From Acanthosepion esculentum (Eukaryota; Mollusca; Cephalopoda; Sepiida; Sepiidae), in assembly GCA_964036315.1 (NCBI GenBank), contig OZ038498.1, positions 8,333,136 to 8,397,135 on the forward strand: a stretch of 64,000 bases of DNA. The letters are read 5' to 3'. The notes beneath the pieces are model-generated. The model ran no database searches. It saw only the letters and a program-made list of their open reading frames with translations, and was not told where the DNA came from. This document shows, in pieces, positions 55,823 to 64,000 of this stretch (the stretch's first letter is position 1; each line of letters starts with the position of its first letter). A program made the position numbers and the translations under genes.

Positions 55823-56057
55823 GTACCCGGTTAAAGTAGTGGAGAACTTTCAGAGGAAACATTAACCGGAGATAACTGATAACTGACATCCATTAAACAT
55901 AGCACGTGGACCCTAGAACAGTCTACCCCAGTGACTGAAATAAATGGTTCAATTCGACATTCTAACCATCTGAAGAAGGCGGGAGCGTACAAAGGCCGAA
56001 ACGTTGTAATAAATATGGCAACAAAGATGAGGACAATAGTCAGAATAATGTAAATAA
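55823..56057 (+). repeat. SINE-like S1 unit, 5'-truncated
   Basis: From ACCCGGTTAAAGTAGTGGAG through CTACCCCAGTGACTGAAATA to ATAATGTAAATAA. Module CTGAAGA (55970-55976) and GAAA (55998-56001) with a shortened GGC/GCC stem. Confidence 0.8.
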
Positions 56058-56603
56058 TCTTGATTTTTGCATTGCAGTTGCAACGTACGCAGTAGATTGA
56101 AGGAATAATTTTCCCGCACATGACTACATAAAGCAACAATAACGCAGGAAAAGATTCTTGAATTTTTTTTCCGTTTCGCTGTTCTACTCCACCCACCATA
56201 TTTTGGTGACCGTGCACCAACCGATTATTAATATTTTTTGGTCGTTGCAAAACTCTTTGATGGGGGAAACTTTCCCTAATGGAAAGCACATTTAAATGTC
56301 CATCCAAAACATTGTACATCATAAACATTACCTTTATTTTTTACATCAAAACCTAACATATAATATAATCAAAGGGCTGGTCAATAATAATCTTCAGCTT
56401 TCAACTGCGATCGATGCTTTCATTCAGTCTATGCGTGTGAGTGTAGTCACATGTGATTGCGTATGTTTCTTGGCGCCGCGTGTGTCACGATATGCAACAA
56501 TCGTAAGAAACGTCAAAGAATAATACGTCCTGATCATTTTTTTAAGGTGAACACCCTTTTAACAAATGAAGCCGCACACCTTCAAACTCACATATATACA
56601 TAC
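56058..56603. other. Non-coding, nothing recognised
   Basis: No supported feature. Confidence 0.45.
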
Positions 56604-57045
56604 GGGGTGTGATGGATAAATTGCCGTCTAAGTGAGGCAAACATGAAATTGACACTGACGTCTCATTTTGACAGATATACAGGGTGCGATGGATAAATTG
56701 TCGCCTTAATGACACCATAAGGAAAATAACACTGGCATCTCATTTTAACAGATATACAGGGTGCGATGGATAAATTGTCGTCTTAATGACGCCATAAGGA
56801 AAATAACACTGGCATTTCATTTTAACAGATATACAGGGTGCGATGGATAAATTGTCGTCTAAATGAGGCCAAAATGAAAATGACACTAACGTCTCATTTA
56901 AACAGATATACAGGGTGCAATGGATAAATTCTCGTCTAAATGACGCCATAAGGAAAATAACTCTGACATCTCATTTTAACAGATATATAGGATGCAATGG
57001 ATAAATTGTCGTCTAAATGACGCCAAACTTGAAACTAACACTGAC
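56604..57045 (-). repeat. 77-bp satellite made from a transposon end
   Basis: GATGGATAAA or CAATGGATAAA words recur at 56611, 56688, 56765, 56842, 56919 and 56996, an exact 77 period. Each unit holds ACAGGGTGCGATGGATAAAT, a typical mariner-type terminus. The array continues into the 3' UTR of the transposase fragment at 57113. Confidence 0.93.
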
Positions 57046-57112
57046 ATCTCATTCTCACACACATATTTACCAAAATTATACATAAATATTTTGAAATAAC
57101 AAAAGAGTCAAT

Positions 57113-57337
57113 TTATTCAAGAAATTTGACATTGGCTGCAACCACGGCCTCCAGAGGACTTCGGAATCTCCTGCAACTCTTCTGGACGGTCTTCTTGTTT
57201 AACTGGTTGAATGCTGCCACAATCCTTGCCTTCAGTCTATCTTTGATGTTACAAGGAGTTTTGTTGGTGTCTCGCTCAACTGCGCCCCACACATAATAAT
57301 CAAGGGGGTTGCATTCCGGGGAGTTAGGTGACCACAT
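57113..57337 (-). pseudogene. mariner-group transposase C-terminus
   Basis: Open for 74 residues: NSPECNPLDYYVWGAVERD, holding the final catalytic Asp (PLDYYVWG), then IKDRLKARIVAAFNQLNKKT and CRRFRSPLEAVVAANVKFLE with a natural stop. The rest of the transposase is absent upstream, where a CA/TA microsatellite lies. Confidence 0.85.
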
Positions 57338-57384
57338 GTAAAATGGTTACAATTCACCCTTGCACTCTCTACATACATACATAA

Positions 57385-57411
57385 TACTTACACACACACA
57401 CACACACACAC

Positions 57412-57462
<51 letters not shown>
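57385..57462. repeat. (CA)n(TA)n microsatellite
   Basis: CA run then TA run. Confidence 0.96.
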
Positions 57463-57464
<2 letters not shown>

Positions 57465-57790
57465 TCAGGTAATAGATCCGTTGGTATATAATCCAAATGG
57501 ATACTAATAATATCAAATATTAAAACTGATCGACAAAGAGAGTTCAGTGTAGTTATTATAACAGAGGACATGAATTACTGAGCAAAAAAAAAAATTCCAA
57601 AATTACGTTATTTGGTGATGAATCTATTTCAACCAACGCAAAGTAGCTTGGTCTTATCCAACCCTGGTGGATGGACTATGTTCTTATCAGAATCAGAGAT
57701 TAAGAATTTAACATAGGCATCAGTTGAGAAACTGATACCGAGCCTACCCGAATCGATGCCTCAGCTAGACAAAATTCGGTGGTAAGGAGA
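57463..57790. repeat. Dispersed repeat F5, copy 2
   Basis: Matches 2921-3190 in order. Confidence 0.6.
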
Positions 57791-58109
57791 GGACGGAAGG
57801 TATTTGTCTAAAAGGGAAGAGGCTCAACAGATTCAACCCGCATATTAACCTTATGACCCTAATATGGGGTTGTAGGAAGAATGAGGTGTTGAATTGGAAC
57901 TAAAGGAGGGCCGAAAAAGGAGTTTTAAGTTTTTAATTTTACATTTAAAAAAATTAGGTTCCAACTAAAAAATATCGAATTATATTTCAAAATGAAATGT
58001 ATTAACAAGATTAACAATACATCATATTTGGATAATTTATATAAAGAAAAAATATATTTAAAAAACTTATATTATTAAAGAATAAATATTTAAAAATAAA
58101 ACAAATTAA
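57791..58109. other. Non-coding, nothing recognised
   Basis: AT-rich. Confidence 0.45.
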
Positions 58110-58775
<666 letters not shown>

Positions 58776-58836
58776 AATATATATATATATATATATAGAT
58801 ATATATATATATATATATATATATAGATATATATAG

Positions 58837-58871
<35 letters not shown>

Positions 58872-58872
58872 A
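58776..58872. repeat. (TA)n(GA)n microsatellite
   Basis: TA with AGATATA steps, then GA run. Confidence 0.94.
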
Positions 58873-58984
58873 GATGAAATTTGTTTTATTATTCCGGTAG
58901 ATTTGTATCCCATTAAACGTTATTTATTTTCACCTACCCAACTAAATATTAGATAAATTGTATTAAAGAAAAATTTCCGAATAG

Positions 58985-59060
58985 CGCAGATTTTCTTTAT
59001 ATAAGATTTCTCGAATATTCAAGCCGGTAAGTAAAAATAAATAAATGTACTGTTTAATAA
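58985..59060. repeat. F1 body scrap
   Basis: TTTCTCGAATATTCAAGCCGG and ACTGTTTAATAAATGAC-like words. Confidence 0.5.
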
Positions 59061-59108
59061 ATGACGGGAGTGCCTACTCAAATACGACTAGTCACTAAAA
59101 TAGCGTGT

Positions 59109-59112
<4 letters not shown>

Positions 59113-59176
<64 letters not shown>
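59113..59176. repeat. (TA)n microsatellite
   Basis: TA run. Confidence 0.95.
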
Positions 59177-59178
<2 letters not shown>

Positions 59179-59184
59179 AGTAAT

Positions 59185-59362
59185 TGTCTATATTTTTGGG
59201 ATGAGGGGTTTTCACTATGGATTTCGTTAATCGGACTGACTTCCTCATCTTGGTTGCTTTCCTCACAACGCACCTGATGAAGGCCGGAGGATCAGACGGC
59301 CGAAACGTTGTGAGGAAAGCAACCAAGATGAGGAAGTCAGTCCGATTAACGAAATCCATAAT
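59185..59362. repeat. SINE-like S2 short inverted pair
   Basis: ATGGATTTCGTTAATCGGAC at 59217 pairs with its inverse ending at 59359; arms about 55 bases. The centre is the S2 hammerhead-like module. Confidence 0.88.
59271..59312 (+). ncRNA. Hammerhead-like core in S2
   Basis: CTGATGA (59274-59280), extra A, helix II GGCCG/CGGCC (59282-59286 with 59297-59301), GAAA (59302-59305), then CGTT. CAC (59271-59273) can pair with GTG (59310-59312) as helix I if cleavage follows GTT. Helix III would be a single pair, so this is at best a minimal, possibly dimer-acting form. Confidence 0.45.
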
Positions 59363-59457
59363 ATATATGTATATTAAAAAATCGCTTGAATAAAACAGTA
59401 CTAAGGATTTTAATTTTATTCAATTAGTTGTTCAATCAACGTTTCTCGAACTCATTC

Positions 59458-59632
59458 ATTATCTATCTATCTATCGATCTCACCCTTATTCTTATCTATC
59501 TATCTATCTATCTACCTCACCCTTATTCCTATCTATCTATCTATCTATCGATCGATCTCGCCCTTTTTCTTATCTATCTATCTATCTATCTGTCTCACCC
59601 TTATTCTTATCTATCTATCTATCTACTTCAGT
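59458..59632. repeat. (TATC)n microsatellite
   Basis: TATC runs broken four times by CTCACCCTTATTCTTATC. Confidence 0.95.
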
Positions 59633-60108
59633 CTCTGTATATACGTTAGTGATTTGTAGCTTGCGTATTTTTGGCAGCGTAGATAACTAGAGGTATTGAT
59701 TGTACATCGATAAATTCAGTGAATTCAATACCGATAGATATATTCGAGTGAGTGGGTGGGGGTTAGGACAAGGAATCAATTTGAGAAAACCATGATGGCG
59801 ATATGATGCTGGTAGAACCAGTTCGACGTAAAGATCAACCAATAAAGAAGGTAACAGAGGCATTGAGAATCGCTATGGTATCGAAATAAATCAGTTGAAA
59901 CATCTAAACTTTGAGAGATCAATATTTAATAGGAGATCTTTCTATTGGAGAGACATAGCACAATCATAGATTGTCGAAGTGTAAAACTTGATCGACAGGC
60001 GGATAGAATAGCAAATGCATAGACTAACCGAAAGACATAAAGAGAGAAAGATGGCGAGATACGGGTAAATAAAGAGACAGTGACGACAGACAGAAATGGA
60101 CAGGCTGC

Positions 60109-60157
<49 letters not shown>

Positions 60158-60179
60158 GTAATAAATAGAAAAAAAATGT
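59633..60179. other. Non-coding with (GA)n
   Basis: (GA)n at 60112-60155, no gene. Confidence 0.5.
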
Positions 60180-60860
60180 AACTGGACAGCTCCTGCCCAT
60201 ATATGTTAGCAGTACTCCATTTTCGGCCTGACCTGGCTCTTGTATAGAGAATAGCACGAAGAGACAGGAACTTACTGGAACGACACAGGGGACCGACCAT
60301 TTTCCCAGCATATTTGGTGATGGATTCCATGTACGTGTTCCACTTGACGTCTGGGTTGAGGTCCCAATAGGTAGTCAAGGCATGCGGTACCCTGCGAGAG
60401 CAGCCGTTGATACAGATAGGTGAAAGTTGTGAGCCCGATCAGTGATGGTGGAAGGTCACTAGTTTGGTCTTTAAGGCGTTGAATGTAACCCGCTATTTTT
60501 TTCGCCGACTGAGATACTGGAGTTAAGTCAGAAAAGAGATCTTCTGTCAATCTCTGATCATTCGAGGGACTGTGGGGTAAACTCATATAAAGCTGAATCA
60601 TCAGCATAGATATTCACAAATGATCAGAGTATACTCTTGGGCAGATCCTTTATACAGAGGAGGAAAGGTTTGAACCGAGAAGGGAACCTGGGAGGACTGG
60701 CTATTAACAATTACTTCCAGGGACCTACACGCTAGTAACAACTTTATAACTGAGAATTCTCTTCCACTGACTCCATTGAGCAGTATCTCTTTATATCAAT
60801 TCTTTTCAAAGGCCTTTGAAGTTTTACCAGTCCGATGAGGGGAAAATGGCGCACTCATGT
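60180..60860 (-). pseudogene. Jockey/CR1-like LINE reverse transcriptase fragment
   Basis: Minus strand: CIKDLPKSIL near 60640, VNIYADDSALYEFTP near 60600-60560 with the YADD catalytic motif intact, then KWNTYMESITKYAGKMVGPL and CRSSKFLSLRAILY (60240-60345) and EPGQAENG. Stops and frame changes lie between. Only place in the window where a non-LTR YADD survives. Confidence 0.85.
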
Positions 60861-61061
60861 CAAAAAGAAGCCTCAATCTGTTGTTAAATAATGAAAAGAA
60901 TAGCCTGTTCTTTTTAACACCTTCAAAACTACCATCTAAGTGTCATCTGAGAGAGCCTTTCTACTTTTTATCAGCATAGCTGATGCTAACCTGGAGAGTG
61001 ATCAAAAGTAAGTAGATTCAAGAAGCAAAAGAAGAAAGAACGGATGTGCGAAAATGAATCT
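60861..61061. other. Probable further decayed LINE sequence
   Basis: Weak minus-strand resemblance to the reverse transcriptase upstream of YADD; not firm. Confidence 0.3.
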
Positions 61062-61348
61062 GTCTATATTTCTGAGATGAGGTATATGTACACTATTTAC
61101 ATTTCTCGGACTATTTGTTACAATGTTTCGGCCGTTGTACGCTCCGGCAATCTTCAGGTGGAATCTGAAACCTTTATTTCGTTCACTGTTCTCATTCCAG
61201 GATTTTTTTGGGGGTGGGTATGGATGTCAGTTATCTCCTGTTAATTCCTCTATCCAAATTCTCCACTGCCTTAACCGGGTATTGAACTCACACCCTGTCA
61301 CTGGTTCTAACGCCTTTATCCACTGTGCCATGTGTCCTCGAGGACAGT
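61062..61348 (-). repeat. SINE-like S1 unit
   Basis: Minus strand has GTGGATAAAGGCGTTAGAAC head, GAGTTCAATACCCGG B box, middle, CTGAAGA, CCGG...CGGCC and GAAAC; internal deletions in the central block. Confidence 0.75.
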
Positions 61349-61545
61349 CGTGTATGAATTTATGGGTATTATAAACATAATGTCATCAGCAATCATTTTT
61401 TACCAGTGCTCATACTGCAATTTTTGCTGTTATCATTCAAGTTTTTAGCAGAGCTCATATTTCAATTTTTGTTGTTTTCTCTGGCACTTCTTATTACTGG
61501 TAGCGTCAGAGAAAAGCGATAATAACAACAAAAATTGTAATATGA
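61349..61545. repeat. Inverted LINE-end scraps shared with 51115-51270
   Basis: 61376-61500 (minus) and 61500-61545 (plus) both contain CCAGAGAAAA-type and AACAACAAAAATTG words found at 51121-51200. Confidence 0.55.
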
Positions 61546-61662
61546 GCGAAATAAATGGTTCAGTTCGACATTCCATCCACCTGAAGAAGGCCGGAGCGTA
61601 CAACCGTTGTAATAAGTATGGCGACAAAGATGAGGACAATAGTCCGAATAATGTAAAAAGTA
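61546..61662 (+). repeat. SINE-like S1 unit, 3' part
   Basis: GAGCGAAATAAATGGTTCAG to AATAATGTAAAAAG; the GGCCGAAA portion is deleted. Confidence 0.75.
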
Positions 61663-61920
61663 CGAAAACGAAATACGAAACTAAGGTTTGTGAATGTTTC
61701 TCGGCAAGAGCACACGGACATCTGATGAGTGGCTTTAAAAGTACGAAACAGCCAATAATCTTTGCTTTTCTATTTGAAGAAAAAGCTACCGACTTCCCCG
61801 AATATCTTCAATTTTCTTAAATGAATGAAGCATTTTTGTCACACGGATAAAGACAGAAACAAATTAATCGTCTGCACCATTTTCTCACTGCTTTCTCACG
61901 CTGCCATTCCAGCTTCATTT

Positions 61921-61953
<33 letters not shown>

Positions 61954-62189
61954 TTTTCTTTATCTATCTCTTTTTCTCTCTCACACACACACACTCACTC
62001 ATTCAGTCACTCTCTATATATATTTTTCTATGTTTTTGTTTGGTGGTCTCCATTTTTGTTGCAAGTTATATTTTAATGTTTTTGTTTTTTTTCAATCAGA
62101 AATTATTTTTAGATTTTCCTTAGACTATTTTCTTTATTGTTTTTTGTATCATTCTTTCACTTTTATTTTATTTATTTCGTTCTAATTTT
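61663..62189. other. Non-coding; CT- and CA-rich patches
   Basis: No supported gene. Confidence 0.45.
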
Positions 62190-63265
62190 TCTTTCTTGTC
62201 TGCTTTTTTCTTTATTTTTTTTATTTTCTTTCTCTTTTTCATTCCTTTTTTTACTTTGATTTCCGTTCGTTCGCTTTTTCAGTTTTCTCTTTCTGTCTTT
62301 CTTTTTATATTTTTATTTGCTATTTTTTCCTTCCTTCTTTCTTTCTTTCCACCGACCCGTCTTTCTTTCTTTCTTTCTTTCTTGCACTTTTACATTGGAT
62401 TTCCCACCTTCGTAATTTCCTTATTTCTTTCGTTCCCTTATTTATTCTTTTCCTGCATTATTTCTTAAATTTTCACATTATTTTCTTTCTTTCTTTCTTT
62501 TTTTACTTTGTTTTTCTTCTTCTTCTCTTTTTTTCATTTTCTTCCCCGCCTTCTTTCTTTCTTTCTTCCTTCCTTTTTTACTCTGTTTTATCTTCTCCGC
62601 TTTTTTGATTGTTCTTTCCCCAGTTTCTTTTTTTTGCCATTCTTTCCTTCTTCCTTCCTTTCTTTGTTTCTTTCTTTGTTCCTTTCTCTCCCGTTCGTTC
62701 TTTCTTTCTTTCTTTCTCCATTCTTTCCTTTTTCCTTCTTTCTTTCTTTCTTTTTCCATTCTTTCCTTTTTCCTTCGTTCTTTCTTTCTTTTTCATTATT
62801 TCCTTCTTTCTTCCTTTCTCTCCTGTTTTTTCTTTCTTTCTTTCTTTTCCATTCTTTCCATCTTTCTTCTTTCTTTCTTTGTTTCCTTCTTTGTTCCTTT
62901 CTCTCCTTCTTTCTCTCCTTTCTTTCTTTCTTTCTTTGCCATTCTTTCCATCTTTCCTCTTTCTTTCTTTCTTTCCTTCTTTCTTTCTTTCTTTCTTTCG
63001 TTTCCATTGTTTCCATTTTTCCTCTCTCTCTCTTTCTTTCTTTCTTTCTTTTTCCATTCTTTCCTTCTTTCTTTCTTTGTTTCCTTCTTTCTTCCTTCCT
63101 CTCCCGTTCTTTCTTTCTTCCTTCCTCTCCCGTTCTTTCTTCCTTCCTCTCCCGTTCTTTCTTCCTTCCTCTCCCGTTCTTTTTTCCTTCCTCTCCCGTT
63201 CTTTCTTCCTTCCTCTCCCGTTCTTTTTTCCTTCCTCTCCCGTTCTTTCTTCTTTTCTCCCCCGT

Positions 63266-63304
<39 letters not shown>

Positions 63305-63330
63305 CTGTTCCTATTCGATGTTTTTACTGA
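62190..63330. repeat. (TTTC)n pyrimidine tract with a 22-bp higher-order unit
   Basis: Over 1.1 kb nearly all C and T. At about 63095-63260 a 22-base unit with CTCTCCCGTTCTTTCTTCCT repeats about eight times. Long low-complexity frames (F/S/L or K/E/R) are artefacts. Confidence 0.95.
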
Positions 63331-64000
63331 ATGCGACACCGGAACTTGATTTATCATGTGTCGCATCCCCCCTAATGGCTATCCACCACACAATCATATA
63401 TCATCGATAAATTTTCCACGTTCACATGCCCAGTGCATCCATTTTGACGAGAATAACTCAGTCTAATCACAAACAACGCTAAAGCATCTGGAGTAAAATG
63501 TAATCCCTGTGGATCACTCTGCACGATAAGGTTCGTGTTTCCCTTCCAGACGGTCCACTCTCCGGCCATCACTTTATCCTCACCTTTTGACTTCGACCAT
63601 CCATTACGGTCGGAAAGCGCGCGAACATTATCTTGTCAACTGCTATTGATATGAAACGATTTACTTAGAATGACACTTAGCGAAACGAAGCCATCACTCA
63701 TACTACGGTTACAAAGAGCTGTAATCCGTTCATGGAATCCAAAAGGTTTGTATTTCTGAGATCAAGTGTTCGACAGGTAACACTAACCAATAGGGCCGCA
63801 ACAATTTGCAAACTCAGCTTATCACTTAAATAACAGTGCGGAAGATATTAACATTTAGTATATCTATCTATCCATTTATACATGCATGCATCTGTTTGAC
63901 TGATTCTTTTTCTACGGTTTATCAACCCTTTGCAGGTTATTTAAAGCCAGAAAATATTTTTAGATTGTAAGATTTTTTTTCTCAGATGATAATGGTTTAG
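63331..64000. other. Non-coding, nothing firmly recognised
   Basis: Balanced composition. A 66-codon minus-strand frame (63372-63572) including QSDPQGLHFTPDALALFVIR is not recognised; it could be an exon or old TE. Confidence 0.4.

Noticed and set aside
62508..63410. 300-codon frame rich in F, S and L and its K/E/R-rich mirror
   Set aside because: Low-complexity translation of (TTTC)n, no protein signature.
63372..63572. 66-codon frame as a host exon
   Set aside because: Not recognised and no neighbouring exon; left as unsupported.

Overview
This window looks like repeat-dominated DNA from an animal, most likely a mollusc and plausibly a cephalopod such as an octopus. That is an inference from the style of the repeats: long (TA)n runs, (TATC)n and (TTTC)n tracts, tRNA-derived short repeats, decayed non-LTR retrotransposons, and Tc1/mariner and Gypsy remnants. 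No host protein-coding gene, rRNA gene or functional tRNA gene can be supported. All recognisable coding sequence is broken transposon sequence, so the window behaves like a gene desert or the inside of a very large intron.

Layout. 0-4 kb: (TA)n tracts between foldback repeats, one carrying a tRNA-like sequence. 4-10 kb: Tc1 remnant, several Jockey-type LINE ends, two head-to-tail LINE copies whose tails are (TTA)n. 10-16 kb: two satellites. 16-24 kb: (TA)n arrays, a mariner, a Tc1 copy, a 35-bp TA satellite. 24-32 kb: (TATC)n, a LINE, a 107-bp tandem array ending in a large palindrome, and a foldback element with a hammerhead-ribozyme-like core. 34-40 kb: rearranged Gypsy remnants, one split by a LINE. 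40-49 kb: a SINE-like palindrome, a second Tc1 copy, a second hammerhead-bearing foldback, a mariner-type MITE and another hammerhead-like motif. 50-57 kb: three LINE pieces, more 107-bp repeats, a 77-bp satellite next to a transposase end. 57-64 kb: foldback repeats, SINE-like units, a LINE reverse transcriptase fragment with YADD, and a 1.1-kb pyrimidine tract.

Most interesting signal. Several unrelated short repeat families each carry the pattern CTGANGA, a hairpin, then GAAA, which is the catalytic core of the hammerhead ribozyme. In the best cases (29395-29437 +, 43429-43467 -, 48622-48663 -) helices I, II and III and the cleavage position can all be drawn. In two tRNA-headed SINE-like families (best copies 28146-28177 - and 59274-59312 +) the module sits behind a shared central block, and many copies are arranged as inverted or tandem dimers. 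Minimal hammerheads are known from Penelope-like elements and other metazoan retroelements; their linkage here to tRNA-headed units, palindromes and a 107-bp tandem array is what deserves follow-up. No Penelope-type reverse transcriptase was seen.
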